Assembly (NCBI GenBank): GCA_965221725.1
Contig: OZ244909.1
Coordinates: forward strand, 1,550,001-1,614,000
DNA: 64,000 nt
DNA from: HK1 sp965221725
GTDB taxonomy: Bacteria; Pseudomonadota; Gammaproteobacteria; HK1
Direction: 5' to 3'
In this document: positions 34,341-44,105 of the stretch, piece by piece
Position numbering within the stretch: the first letter of the stretch is position 1
Layout of the letters: each line of letters begins with the position of its first letter
The notes under the pieces: model-generated
Told to the model about the DNA's origin: nothing
The model's database searches: none
The model's input: only the letters and a program-made list of their open reading frames with translations
Made by a program: the position numbers and the translations under genes

Positions 34341-35357
34341 TCACTCGTCACGCGGCGACGCGTGGTAGGTGAGCATCGTCCCGACGCCGCGCTCCTTCGC
34401 CTTCTCGAAGGCCAGGTGCCCGAGCACGATGTCGCTGATCGCGAAGCCCTTGTGCCAGAACAGGATGCGCTCCTCGTCCGATTCCCGCCCCGGTTTGATC
34501 CCCGCCACGACTTCGCCGATCTCGCCGTGGACATGCTCGTCGCGAATCGCACCCTCCTGGATCATCCCCGCGAACGTCCCGTACTGCGACGTGCGGCACT
34601 GGTTCCAGTCGTCGACGACAAACTTGTCGACCGAGAACGGCAGGGTGCGCTCGACCGAGAGCACTGCGCCGTAGGCCTGAAGCAGCGCCCCGGGCTTCAC
34701 CGCGCGGTCCGGGACCAGCACCTCCTCCTCGGTGAGGCGCGAGGCGTCGATGATGATGTCCGCGTCGCGCACGGTGTCGAGGCAGTTGTCCATCACCCGG
34801 ACCTCCTTGCCCAGACGTTCGGACATGACGCGACAGAAGCGCTCGCGCGATTCGGGGCGCTTGCTCGTGACCCGGATCTCCTCGAAGTCGAACAGCAGGT
34901 CCATCATCGCGACGTTGTACCAGGAGGTCCCGCGTGCGCCGATGTGGCCGAGCACCCTGGAGTCCTTGCGGGCGAGGTGCTTCGCGCCCATCGCGGTCAC
35001 CGCGCCGGTGCGCATCCAGGTGATCGCGGTCGAATTGACGATCGCGTAGGGCGCGCCGGTTTCGGGGCGGATGAGCAGCAGGGTCGAGAGTTCGGACGGC
35101 AGGCCGTGCTCGTGATTGCGGCTGAAGTCCCCCAGCACCTTGACCCCGACGGATCGGATCGGGCCGACGTAGCCCTTGAGGATGTTGAAGATGTTCTGCG
35201 GCCAGTTCAGCGCAATGTGGTCCTTCGACGGAAGCAGGACATCCTTGCGGCCATGGGCGTCGAGGCCCATCTCGACCGCGTCGAGCATGTCCCCGAGGCT
35301 CAGTTCGAGCGCATCGACATCTTCCTTGGAGAGGAACAGGACTTCTATCGCGGACAC
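34341..35357 (-). CDS. Ornithine cyclodeaminase/mu-crystallin-family protein (copy 1)
   Basis: A 338-residue protein of the OCD/mu-crystallin family, whose members are NAD(P)-dependent ornithine or lysine cyclodeaminases, ketimine reductases or amino-acid dehydrogenases. Family features include LPSELSTLLLIRPETGAPY near residue 86, STAITWMRTGAVTAMGAKHLA near 109 and a Rossmann segment. Here the glycine loop reads LGHIGARGTSWYNVAMM rather than the usual GxGxQA, so cofactor binding may differ. It starts with GTG 35357 and is transcribed together with, and just before, histidine ammonia-lyase. It is divergent from a peptide-type ABC importer, suggesting amino-acid-derived substrates. Activity is unproven. 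Confidence 0.8.
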   Translation of the reverse strand: MSAIEVLFLSKEDVDALELSLGDMLDAVEMGLDAHGRKDVLLPSKDHIALNWPQNIFNILKGYVGPIRSVGVKVLGDFSRNHEHGLPSELSTLLLIRPETGAPYAIVNSTAITWMRTGAVTAMGAKHLARKDSRVLGHIGARGTSWYNVAMMDLLFDFEEIRVTSKRPESRERFCRVMSERLGKEVRVMDNCLDTVRDADIIIDASRLTEEEVLVPDRAVKPGALLQAYGAVLSVERTLPFSVDKFVVDDWNQCRTSQYGTFAGMIQEGAIRDEHVHGEIGEVVAGIKPGRESDEERILFWHKGFAISDIVLGHLAFEKAKERGVGTMLTYHASPRDE

Positions 35358-35690
35358 GGGATGACCTCCTGCATGGACGCTCGCGAATGTCGGCCGCGCC
35401 CAGGTATCTCGCCGGGGCGACCGGAGACCGCGGCGACCATACCATGCGGATCGACCGGCTCGCCGGTGACCATGCGCCGCGGCGCGGGCGTCCCGCCTTC
35501 AGCCGCATCGTGGGCACGCATGTTACGGTCCGGCGGGAACCGACGGGAGCGGTCAGACGGGAGCGGTCGATCTTCTCAGACACCGGCGGCTCGACTACCC
35601 TTCCCGACCATGCGGCGTCCGACTGCGATGGACATCGCCCATGCCGTCGGCACGACGGCACCCACGATACGACCCCGAAGGAGATCGCTC
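35358..35690. promoter_or_regulatory. Divergent promoter region between OCD gene and ABC importer
   Basis: 333 bases between divergent genes. It contains a perfect 13-base direct repeat, GACGGGAGCGGTC, at 35542-35554 and 35557-35569 (15-base period). That could be a regulator site; no clear -10/-35 pair is seen. No gene is evident. Confidence 0.4.
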
Positions 35691-37364
35691 ATGGCGAGAG
35701 AACGAGAACATCCAGGAGTGAACAAACTCAAGCAGCAGTTCAACGAAGGCAAGCTGGATCGGCGCGAGTTCATCCGCTACGCGACGCTGCTCGGCGTGTC
35801 CGCGACCGCCGCCTACGGCATGGTGGGCCTGGTCGCGCCCGAGCCGGTGCGCGCCGCGGACATGCCCAGAGGTGGCTCGATGCGCATCTCGATGCGCGTG
35901 TACAAGGTCGACAGCCCGCACACCTACTCGTGGCTGCACGACTCGAACCAGGGGCGCGGGACCCACGAGTATCTCACCAAGACCGGCTCGGACAACGTCA
36001 CCCGGCCGTATCTCTGCAAGGGGTGGAAGGCGAGCGACGACCTCAAGACCTGGGATCTGCACCTGCAGAAGATCAAGTGGCACAACGGCCGCGACTTCAC
36101 CGCCGACGATGTCATCTGGAACATCAAGCACTGCCTCGACCCCAATACCGGCTCGTCGGTCCTCGGCCTGATGAAGGGCTACATGCTGGAGGAGTATGAC
36201 ACCGGCGAAAAGGACGACAGCGGCAACGCGAAGATGAGCACCCGGCTGTGGGACGCCAACGCGATCGAGAAGGTCGATGACCACACCGTGCGGCTCAACC
36301 TCAAGGAAGCGCAGGTCGCGGTGCCGGAGCACATGTTCCACTATCCGTTCGCCATCCTCGATCCGGAGGAGGGCGGCACGTTCGGCCCCGGGTCGAACGG
36401 CACCGGCCCCTATCCGCTGGTCGAACAGAACGTCGGCGAAACGGCGGTGCTGCGTCGGCACGACGGCTGGTGGGGCGGCGACTCCTTCCTCGACGAGCTG
36501 GTCTACGTCGACCTCGGCGACGACCCGTCCGCCACCGTCGGCGCCATCGCGTCGCAGCAGGTACACGGCCAGTACAGCTCCGATGCGGACATCAACACCA
36601 TCGATGTCCTGAGGAACCTCCCGCACGTCACGATCCAGGAGGTGATTACCGCGGCGACCGGCGTCGCCCGGGTGCAGATGGATCGCGAGGAGTTCAAGGA
36701 CCCACGCATTGCACGGGCGATGCGGCTCGCGGTCGACACCCCGCGCTGCCTGGAGCTGGCCTACCGCAACATCGGATCGCCCGGGGAACACCACCATGTG
36801 TGCCCCGTGCATCCGGACTACAAGAAGCTGCCCTTCATGAGCCGGGACGTGGGAGCGGCGAAGAAGCTGCTGGCCGACGCCGGGTACCCGGACGGCATCG
36901 AGTTCGAGATCGCGGCGAAGAAGGAACCGGCGTGGGAGTTGCAGGCGGTGCAAGCCATGGTGGAGCAGTGGAAGGAGGCCGGCATCCGCGTGAACATCAA
37001 CCTGATGCCGTCGGCGCAGTTCTGGGACGTGTGGGACAAGGTGCCGTTCGGATTCACCGCCTGGGCGCACCGCCCGCTGGGCTTCATGGTGCTGGCGCTG
37101 GCGTACCGCTCGAGCGTGCCGTGGAACGAGTCGCGTTTCAGCGACACCGAGTTCGATACCCTGCTGACCAGGGCGGAGGGCACCATCGACATCGCCGAGC
37201 GCACCGAGATCATCGGCCAGCTCCAGACGATCATGCAGGAGCGCGGCCCGCTCATCCAGCCGCTGTGGCGCGGTCAGTTCGCCGCGTTCGACAAGCGGGT
37301 GATGGGCTACAAGATCCACCCAACGGGATACATCTTCCCCGAGGAACTCGCCCTGCAGGCCTGA
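35691..37364 (+). CDS. Peptide/amine-type ABC transporter substrate-binding protein
   Basis: A 557-residue family 5 (DppA/OppA-like) periplasmic binding protein. A twin-arginine-like signal (DRREFIRYATLLGVSATAAYG) begins near residue 24. The fold is seen in WKASDDLKTWDLHLQKIKWH, FTADDVIWNIKHCLDP and DNP-type C-lobe segments such as LLADAGYPDGIEFEI. GAAGGAGA lies before ATG 35691. It is the first gene of a plus-strand importer operon (binding protein, two permeases, fused ATPases). Its Tat-like signal suggests export in a folded state. The ligand is unknown; the neighbouring ammonia-lyase and OCD genes hint at an amino-acid-related compound. Confidence 0.9.
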   Translation: MAREREHPGVNKLKQQFNEGKLDRREFIRYATLLGVSATAAYGMVGLVAPEPVRAADMPRGGSMRISMRVYKVDSPHTYSWLHDSNQGRGTHEYLTKTGSDNVTRPYLCKGWKASDDLKTWDLHLQKIKWHNGRDFTADDVIWNIKHCLDPNTGSSVLGLMKGYMLEEYDTGEKDDSGNAKMSTRLWDANAIEKVDDHTVRLNLKEAQVAVPEHMFHYPFAILDPEEGGTFGPGSNGTGPYPLVEQNVGETAVLRRHDGWWGGDSFLDELVYVDLGDDPSATVGAIASQQVHGQYSSDADINTIDVLRNLPHVTIQEVITAATGVARVQMDREEFKDPRIARAMRLAVDTPRCLELAYRNIGSPGEHHHVCPVHPDYKKLPFMSRDVGAAKKLLADAGYPDGIEFEIAAKKEPAWELQAVQAMVEQWKEAGIRVNINLMPSAQFWDVWDKVPFGFTAWAHRPLGFMVLALAYRSSVPWNESRFSDTEFDTLLTRAEGTIDIAERTEIIGQLQTIMQERGPLIQPLWRGQFAAFDKRVMGYKIHPTGYIFPEELALQA

Positions 37365-37475
37365 GCCGCTTCGGCCCGCGATCAGCACCCTCCGATCGCC
37401 GCCGCTCACCCGAGCGGCGGCGGACCCGGGCGATCGGGGCCCGTTGCGAAACAGGCCGGCGGCGGGAGTAGTCGC

Positions 37476-38408
37476 ATGCTCATCTTCATCCTCAAGCGCA
37501 TCGGTCAGATGCTCCTGATCATGCTGGTGGTCTCCGTGATGCTGTTCCTGCTGCTGGAGATCAACGTCGAGAGCGTGGCGGTCAAGGTGCTCGGCCAGTA
37601 CTCGACGCAGGAGCAGCGCGAACTCTGGCTCCAGCGCAACGGCTACTACGACCCGATATACGAACGCTACGGGCGCTGGCTGTGGGGGTTCGTGACCGGA
37701 GACCTCGGCGAGTCGGTGCGGTTCAAGAAGCCCATCAACGACTTCATGTGGGACCGGCTGTGGAACACCGCGGTGCTCGGCTTCTGGGCCCTGGCGTTCA
37801 TCATTCCGCTCGCGCTGGTGCTCGGCATCCTGTCGGGCATGAGGGAAGGCTCCTGGCTCGACCGCACCATCTCCGTCACCAGCATCATCACCACCTCGAT
37901 TCCGGAATTCGCGAGCGCGCCGCTGCTGGCCGCGATTTTCGTCTTCGGGCTCGGCTGGCTGCCGGGCACCAGCAGCATGATCGGCGGGTTCGACTGGAAG
38001 CAGCTCGTGCTCCCGGTGGCGGTGCTGGTCATCTACGACTTCGGCTACGTGGCGCGCATGACCCGGGCCTCGATGGCGGAGGTCATGACCACGCACTACA
38101 TCCGCACCGCGATGCTGAAGGGGCTTCCGTACCGGTCGGTGATCCTCAGGCATGCGTTGCGCAACGCCCTGATCGCACCGTTCACGGTGATCATGCTGCA
38201 GATCCCGTGGCTGCTCTCCGGCGTCATCGTGGTGGAGTTCTTCTTCGCCTACAAGGGATTCGGGGCGCTGCTGCTGGAAGCCTCGCTCAACCAGGACATC
38301 CTCCTCATCGAGGCGGCGTCGATGGTGGCGGTGTTCGTGGTGGTCGCGACCCAGACCCTCTCCGACATCGGCTACACCTACCTGAATCCACGGATTCGGT
38401 TCACCTGA
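37476..38408 (+). CDS. ABC transporter permease, DppB type
   Basis: A 310-residue inner-membrane permease with an N-terminal anchor (MLIFILKRIGQMLLIMLVVSVMLF begins it) and the EAA loop in the form ASMAEVMTTHYIRTAMLKGL near residue 200. It forms the translocation channel with the DppC-type subunit encoded next. The segment YERYGRWLWGFVTGDLGESV near residue 57 is typical for DppB. It lies 111 bases after the binding-protein gene, on the same strand. Confidence 0.92.
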   Translation: MLIFILKRIGQMLLIMLVVSVMLFLLLEINVESVAVKVLGQYSTQEQRELWLQRNGYYDPIYERYGRWLWGFVTGDLGESVRFKKPINDFMWDRLWNTAVLGFWALAFIIPLALVLGILSGMREGSWLDRTISVTSIITTSIPEFASAPLLAAIFVFGLGWLPGTSSMIGGFDWKQLVLPVAVLVIYDFGYVARMTRASMAEVMTTHYIRTAMLKGLPYRSVILRHALRNALIAPFTVIMLQIPWLLSGVIVVEFFFAYKGFGALLLEASLNQDILLIEAASMVAVFVVVATQTLSDIGYTYLNPRIRFT

Positions 38409-38509
38409 CCCGCATTCTCGCAGACCCTTGACACGGAGCCATGCAAGCCTGAAGGGCTCCCCGATCCTGACCGGGTACTGGTGAGAAACTACGGACCGAG
38501 GAGCGAGTC

Positions 38510-39412
38510 ATGGCAACGATTGCGACCGCACCCGCGCCCGGCTACGGCGCCGCACTGATGAACGCCCTGCGGTCGTTCGCGCTGCTCCGGGAAAGCATCG
38601 TGGGCATGGTCGGCACCGCGCTCGTGCTGTTCTGGGCGATCCTGGCCCTCGGTGCCCCACTCTTCGCCCCGTGCGATCCGAACGCGACGCTGCTGGCGTT
38701 CGCCAAGCCCGGCACCCCGATTCCGATTGCGGACGCCTGCTGGTCGGACACGTTCATCCTGGGCGCGGACAATATCGGGCGCGACATTTTCTCGCGCATC
38801 GTGTGGGGCGCGCGCACGGTGCTCACCTGGGCGCCGATCGCGGCGATCAGCGCCTACGCGGTGGGCATCGTGCTGGGTCTCGCAGCCGGCTACTACCGCG
38901 GCTGGATCGATGATGTGCTCTCGGGGGTCTCGAACATCATTCTCGCCTTCCCGGTGCTGGTGCTCTACATCCTCATCATCGCCACCTTCGGGGCGTCGCC
39001 GCTCAACATCGTGTTTGCGGTGACCTTCGCCACCGGACCGCTGGTGATGCGCATCGTGCGCGGGCTGGTGCTCGACTTGCGCAACCGCGAGTACGTCGCC
39101 GCGGCAGAGACCCGCGGCGAGACGGCCTGGCGCATCATGCTGGTGGAGATCCTGCCGAACGCGCGCGGCCCGCTCATCGTCGACGGCTGCCTGCGGCTCG
39201 GCTACGTCATCATCACCATCGGGGTGCTCGGCTTCCTCGGGCTCGGGCTGCCGCCACCGGACCCGGACTGGGGCGGGATGATCAACGAGACGCGGCAGAT
39301 GGCGCTCGCCTTTCCGCACATGACGGTGTTCCCCTGCATCGCGATCTCGTCGCTGATCCTCGGTTTCAACCTGATGGCGGACGGGTTGCGCGAGATCTCG
39401 CTGCGCGACTGA
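38510..39412 (+). CDS. ABC transporter permease, DppC type
   Basis: A 300-residue partner permease. Typical DppC segments are LGADNIGRDIFSRIVWGARTV near residue 83 and the EAA-loop region REYVAAAETRGETAWRIMLVEI near 190, ending NLMADGLREISLRD. Its N-terminal helix follows a short Ala/Pro-rich stretch (MATIATAPAPGYG). It pairs with the upstream permease, and the ATPases are encoded 160 bases downstream. Confidence 0.92.
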   Translation: MATIATAPAPGYGAALMNALRSFALLRESIVGMVGTALVLFWAILALGAPLFAPCDPNATLLAFAKPGTPIPIADACWSDTFILGADNIGRDIFSRIVWGARTVLTWAPIAAISAYAVGIVLGLAAGYYRGWIDDVLSGVSNIILAFPVLVLYILIIATFGASPLNIVFAVTFATGPLVMRIVRGLVLDLRNREYVAAAETRGETAWRIMLVEILPNARGPLIVDGCLRLGYVIITIGVLGFLGLGLPPPDPDWGGMINETRQMALAFPHMTVFPCIAISSLILGFNLMADGLREISLRD

Positions 39413-39572
39413 GGGCGGCAGGCCCGGCGTCCTCGCCGGCGGCCGGACCACCGGTTCCGGGCTTCGGCCCGCCCCGAACCTCGGCCTGCCCCGGACCATG
39501 AACCGCTCCCGAGACCCGGCGGGCAGCATGAGGAGCAAGGACCCATGAGGAACAACCCGTGAGGAATAGCCC

Positions 39573-41690
39573 ATGGCGCTGAACTTCGACGAGAACGCAC
39601 CGGTCCTCGAAATCACGGATCTCAATCTCTCCTACTGGACCCGGGCCGGCGAGATCCCGGCCGTGATCGACTTCTCGCTCACGGTACACAAGGGCGAGAG
39701 CATCGGGCTGGTGGGCGAGTCGGGTTGCGGCAAGTCCACGGTGGCGATGGCCATCATGCAGTACATGGGTGGCAACGGCTCGATCAAGAGCGGCAGCATC
39801 CGGTTCAGGGGGGTGGAGCTGACCGAACTCCCGCCCGACGATCTGCGCAACCTCCGCGGCTCCCACATCTCGATGATCTACCAGGAGCCTTTCGCCGCTC
39901 TCAATCCGAGCCTCACCCTCGGGACCCAGCTCAAGGAAGTCCCGATGACCCACGAAGACGTCTCGGACACCGAGGCCCACGACCGCGCGGTGCGGGTGCT
40001 CGCCGATGTCCGCCTCCCGGACCCCGATCGGGTGATGGCGGCGTACCCGCACCAGATCTCCGGAGGCCAGCAGCAGCGCGTGGTGATCGCCATGGCCTTG
40101 CTGTCGAACCCCTCGCTCCTCCTCCTCGACGAGCCGACCACCGCCCTCGACGTCACCGTCGAAGCCGGCATCACCAGGCTGATCACCGACATCAGCCGCA
40201 AGTACGGGACCTCGCAGATCTACATCTCGCACAACCTCGGCCTGATTCTGGAGGTCTGCGACCGGGTGTTCGTCATGTACTCCGGCGAAGTGGTCGAGGA
40301 AGGGACCATCAGCTCGCTCTTCGCGCAGCCGAAGCACCCCTACACCCACGGGCTGTTCGGCTGCATCCCGCTGCCGACCGCGGACAAGAACGCGGCCCCC
40401 CTGAGGCCCATCGCCGGCCAGCTCCCACTCCCGCACGAGCGCCCGCGCGGGTGCAACTTCGGGCCCCGTTGCGACTTCTTCCAAAGCGGACGCTGCGACG
40501 CGCAGGACATCCCCATGGAACGGGTGGCGAGCGCCGCCACGGGCGACCACCGGGTGCGCTGCGGGCGCTGGCGCGAGATCGACCACGGCCGGGACATCGC
40601 GCCCGGCGCCGCGAATGAGCCGATGGAGATCGGCGACGATGTGCTCGCGGTCGAGAACATGCAGAAGTACTACGAGGTCCACGACCGCTCGATCAAGGCG
40701 TTGCTGGCCGGCCGGAGCGTGATGTACGTCAAGGCGAACGAGCAGCTCAACTTCGACGCCAGACGCGGAGAGACCGTGGCCATCGTCGGCGAGTCCGGGT
40801 GCGGGAAGTCGACCTTCGCCAAGGTGCTCATGGGGCTGGAGACCGCGACCGCCGGCAGCATTCGTCACGATGGCCGGGACATCTGCAAGATTCCGGTGCG
40901 CGAGCGCTCCCCGCAGCAGATCGGCTCCCTCCAGATGGTGTTCCAGAACCCGTTCGACACCCTCAACCCGAGCCACACCATCGGGACCCAGATCGGGCGG
41001 GTCATAAGGAAATTCGGGGTCGAGACGGACAAGGCGAAGATCCGCGAACGGGTGCTGGAACTCCTCGACATCGTGAAGCTGCCACGCGACTTCTACCGCC
41101 GCCGTCCGCGCCAGCTCTCGGGCGGGCAGAAGCAGCGCATCGGCATCGCGCGCGCGTTCGCCGGCAACCCCTCGATGGTCATCGCCGACGAGCCGGTGTC
41201 GGCGCTCGACGTATCGGTGGCGGCGGCGGTCACCGAGCTGCTGATGGAGATCCAGCGCGAGCACCGGACCACGCTGCTCTTCATCAGCCACGACCTGAGC
41301 GTGGTGCGCTACCTCTCCGACCGCATCGTGGTGATGTACCTCGGCCAGATCATGGAGCGCGGCACCACGCAGGCCATCTTCGCGCCGCCGTACCACCCCT
41401 ACACCGAGGCGCTGCTCTCGGCGGTGCCGATCGCGGACCCCGAAGTCACCAAGCGCGAGATCGTGCTCGAAGGCAACCTGCCGAGCGCGCTGAACCCGCC
41501 GCCGGGATGCCCGTTCAGCACCCGTTGTCCGCGCAAGGTGGGGAAGATCTGCGACGACGAACGCCCGCCGGTGCGGATGGACTCCGACGCCCACGCCATC
41601 GCCTGCCACATCCCGCTCGAAGAACTCCGGGAGGTCGAGCCGGTCATCGTGGTGCCGACGAAGGAGGAGCGAACGCACATCGCCCGATAG
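39573..41690 (+). CDS. Fused dual ATPase of the peptide-type importer (DppD-DppF fusion)
   Basis: A 705-residue protein carrying two complete ABC ATPases in tandem, which in many operons are separate DppD and DppF proteins. First domain: Walker A GESGCGKST near residue 49, signature ISGGQQQRVVIAMAL, Walker B LLLLDEPTTALD. Second domain: GESGCGKST near 410, LSGGQKQRIGIARAF and MVIADEPVSALD. Each half ends in the cysteine-containing oligopeptide C-terminal region (CNFGPRCDFFQSGRC; CPFSTRCPRKVGKIC). It energises the two permeases upstream. Confidence 0.93.
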   Translation: MALNFDENAPVLEITDLNLSYWTRAGEIPAVIDFSLTVHKGESIGLVGESGCGKSTVAMAIMQYMGGNGSIKSGSIRFRGVELTELPPDDLRNLRGSHISMIYQEPFAALNPSLTLGTQLKEVPMTHEDVSDTEAHDRAVRVLADVRLPDPDRVMAAYPHQISGGQQQRVVIAMALLSNPSLLLLDEPTTALDVTVEAGITRLITDISRKYGTSQIYISHNLGLILEVCDRVFVMYSGEVVEEGTISSLFAQPKHPYTHGLFGCIPLPTADKNAAPLRPIAGQLPLPHERPRGCNFGPRCDFFQSGRCDAQDIPMERVASAATGDHRVRCGRWREIDHGRDIAPGAANEPMEIGDDVLAVENMQKYYEVHDRSIKALLAGRSVMYVKANEQLNFDARRGETVAIVGESGCGKSTFAKVLMGLETATAGSIRHDGRDICKIPVRERSPQQIGSLQMVFQNPFDTLNPSHTIGTQIGRVIRKFGVETDKAKIRERVLELLDIVKLPRDFYRRRPRQLSGGQKQRIGIARAFAGNPSMVIADEPVSALDVSVAAAVTELLMEIQREHRTTLLFISHDLSVVRYLSDRIVVMYLGQIMERGTTQAIFAPPYHPYTEALLSAVPIADPEVTKREIVLEGNLPSALNPPPGCPFSTRCPRKVGKICDDERPPVRMDSDAHAIACHIPLEELREVEPVIVVPTKEERTHIAR

Positions 41691-41782
41691 ACGCCCGATG
41701 GACAGTGGGCACGCCGGCCGAACGGCCGCCCTGTGCTACACTCGCGCGCGCATTTTTCGAGGGATCGAAGGAGACTCCGGAC

Positions 41783-42193
41783 GTGAGCGATCGGCAGGCC
41801 GGCCAGCGTATCGACGAGATCAGCGCCGATCTCGACAACCTGCACCGCGAGGACGTGTTCAGTGACCTGCGCCTTGCGACCATCCGCCGGTTGCAACCGA
41901 TCCGGCCCGACGGAAACCCCGATCCCACCCGCCCCACCACCTACATTGCGGAGACGACCATCGTCTCGCAGCTCGGCCCCATTCCGGTCCAGTCTCCCAT
42001 CGAGGCAGACTCCCTGAAGGATGCGTTCACCAAGTTCCCCGAGGCGATCAAGGCGGCGGTGGAGCGGCTGAGCGAGCGCGCGCAGGAGATGCGCCGGGAA
42101 GAGGCGTCGCGCATCGTGGTCCCCGGCAGCATGCCGGACATGGGCGACGGCCGACCGCCGGGGGGCGGAGGCGGCCTGATTTTCGATCGCTGA
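41783..42193 (+). CDS. Conserved-looking hypothetical protein downstream of the importer
   Basis: A 136-residue soluble protein I do not recognise. GAAGGAGA lies 8 bases before GTG 41783. It is mostly helical and charged (REDVFSDLRLATIRRLQPIR; FTKFPEAIKAAVERLSERAQ), has a middle stretch VSQLGPIPVQSPIEADSL and ends in a glycine-rich tail PPGGGGGLIFDR. No membrane segment, signal peptide or known motif is seen. It follows the fused ATPase gene by 92 bases, so it may be co-transcribed with the importer. Codon use looks like its neighbours. Confidence 0.7.
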   Translation: MSDRQAGQRIDEISADLDNLHREDVFSDLRLATIRRLQPIRPDGNPDPTRPTTYIAETTIVSQLGPIPVQSPIEADSLKDAFTKFPEAIKAAVERLSERAQEMRREEASRIVVPGSMPDMGDGRPPGGGGGLIFDR

Positions 42194-42482
42194 GTGGCGG
42201 CACGGACGGCCGCCACCCGCGCAGGCGGGAATACCTCCAGGTTTCGGTATCGATCCTCCCGCGAGTCCGCGAAGCACTCTTGCCGCCGGCATTGCGCGTC
42301 CCACGGGAGGCATTGCCCCACCGACCGCTGATGACTCCCCGCCGGGCTCCAGCGAGCCGTGGTGCTGACCGACCTGTCGCGTGTCCCGTGCACCAGGGCG
42401 ATGGGTTTTCGGGTTGGCACGCCGAGATCCTTCGAGCGTCGGACCCACCCCGGCCCGATGAAACCGGTACCACCGCCGGGTG

Positions 42483-44039
42483 CTACTGCTCCAGCTCCAC
42501 CTCGCCCGCTTCGATGGCGCGCTTGCGCTTCACCACGTACTCCCGCAGCGCCTCGTCCACGCCCGGATCGATGGGCGGAGCCTCGTACTCCTCCAGCAGC
42601 TTCTTCCAGATCGCGTTCGCCCGCCGGTCCGCCGCATGGGCGCCGGCGTCCTGCCACGTCTCGAAGTTGCGCCAGTCCGACACGATCGGCTGGTAGAACA
42701 CGTCCTCGTAGCGCTCCAGAGTGTGCCGGGCGCCGAAGAAGTGGCCGCCGGGCTGCACCTCGGCGATGGCGTCGACGGCCAGGGTGTCCTCGTCGACCAT
42801 CACCGGGGCGAGATACTCTGCGAGGAGCTGGCACATCTCGGCGTCGATCACGAGCTTCTCGTACGAGGCGGTAAGTCCCCCTTCGAGCCAGCCCCCGGCG
42901 TGGTTGACGATGTTGGTGTGCGCCATCACCGAGGCCCAGAGCGACATCCCGCTCTCGTACGCGGCCTGGGCATCGACCGCGTTCGAGGCGTTGGTGCTGC
43001 TCGCCCGGAACGGCACCCGGTAGCGCCGCGCGAGCTGCGCCCCGGCCTGGGTCGCCTTGGCGTACTCCGGGGTCCCGAACGCGGGGGCGCCGCTCTTCAT
43101 GTCCACGTTGGAGGTGAATCCGCCGTAGGCGACGGGCGTGCCCGGGCGCACGATCTGGCACAGCACCATTCCGGCCAACGCCTCCGCGTTCTGGAGGACA
43201 AGGGCACCGGCGATGGTGGTCGGGGCCATGGCCCCGAGCAGCGTGAAGGGCGTCACGATGACCGGCTGGCCCACCGAAGCCAGCTCGATCATCCCGTCCG
43301 ACATGTTCGCGTCGAGCTGACGCGGCGAGTTGGTGTTGATCCCGCCGCCGACGATCGGCTGCGCCGGCAACGCGTCGCGGGTCACCTCGTGCGCGATGCA
43401 CGCCATCTCCACCGCGTCGTGCGCACGGTATCCGCCGAGCAATGACGCCCCCCAGACCTTGTCGTGCAGGGTGATCGCGGCGTAGTACATGTCCAGGTGG
43501 CGGGTCGGCGCCGGCAGGTCCAGGGGCGCGAGAGGGGCCGCGCCCCCGATGTGGAAGATGTCGAACGAGTGCGCGAGTTTCATGAAGTTGCGGAAATCCT
43601 CGTGGCCCCCGGCGCGACGGCCGCGGTCGAGGTCGGAGACGAACGACGGCCCGGCGACGAGCCCGAAGTTGATGACGTTGCCACCGAATTCCAGCGACTT
43701 GGCGGGATTGCGGGCCTTGATGGTGTACGAGGACGGCGCCTTCGCCATCTGCTCCTCGATCATCGCGGGGTCGAAGCGCACCATCGCGGTGTCTTCGTCG
43801 GTGCGCGCCCCGGCGCCCGCGTAGAGCGCCCGCGCCTTCGGACTCAGCACCTTCATCCCGATGTCGCGCAGCACGCGGAGCGACGCCTCGTGGATGGTTT
43901 CGATCCGGTCTTCGTCAAGGACCCGCACGGGGGGGTGCGGATTGCGCACGGTGCGCCAGGGCAGGCGCCGGATTTCGGTGGCGGCGCGGCGGCGCCCGTG
44001 CCGGTCCCGGCGAGTGCGTCGTCGAGCGGGGGCGGACAT
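42483..44039 (-). CDS. MttB-family methyltransferase, non-pyrrolysine type (copy 2)
   Basis: A 518-residue COG5598 protein, paralogous to copy 1 at 9.3 kb. An Arg-rich N-terminus precedes the barrel: RVLDEDRIETIHEASLRVLRD near residue 39, LQNAEALAGMVLCQIVRPG and AEVQPGGHFFGARHTLERYE near the C-terminus. There is no in-frame amber codon. It is the last gene of a minus-strand operon with a binding protein, two ATPases and two permeases, so its substrate is probably what that importer brings in. Relatives transfer a methyl group from a quaternary amine to a corrinoid protein, but no corrinoid protein or methyl-acceptor gene is in the window. The ATG at 44039 lacks an obvious ribosome site. Confidence 0.85.
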   Translation of the reverse strand: MSAPARRRTRRDRHGRRRAATEIRRLPWRTVRNPHPPVRVLDEDRIETIHEASLRVLRDIGMKVLSPKARALYAGAGARTDEDTAMVRFDPAMIEEQMAKAPSSYTIKARNPAKSLEFGGNVINFGLVAGPSFVSDLDRGRRAGGHEDFRNFMKLAHSFDIFHIGGAAPLAPLDLPAPTRHLDMYYAAITLHDKVWGASLLGGYRAHDAVEMACIAHEVTRDALPAQPIVGGGINTNSPRQLDANMSDGMIELASVGQPVIVTPFTLLGAMAPTTIAGALVLQNAEALAGMVLCQIVRPGTPVAYGGFTSNVDMKSGAPAFGTPEYAKATQAGAQLARRYRVPFRASSTNASNAVDAQAAYESGMSLWASVMAHTNIVNHAGGWLEGGLTASYEKLVIDAEMCQLLAEYLAPVMVDEDTLAVDAIAEVQPGGHFFGARHTLERYEDVFYQPIVSDWRNFETWQDAGAHAADRRANAIWKKLLEEYEAPPIDPGVDEALREYVVKRKRAIEAGEVELEQ

Positions 44040-44105
44040 GGGAGGAGACGGCCCGGGCCGGAAGCGGCCCTCCCGGCGGGGGAGCCGGGAGGGCTGCTTC
44101 AGGAG

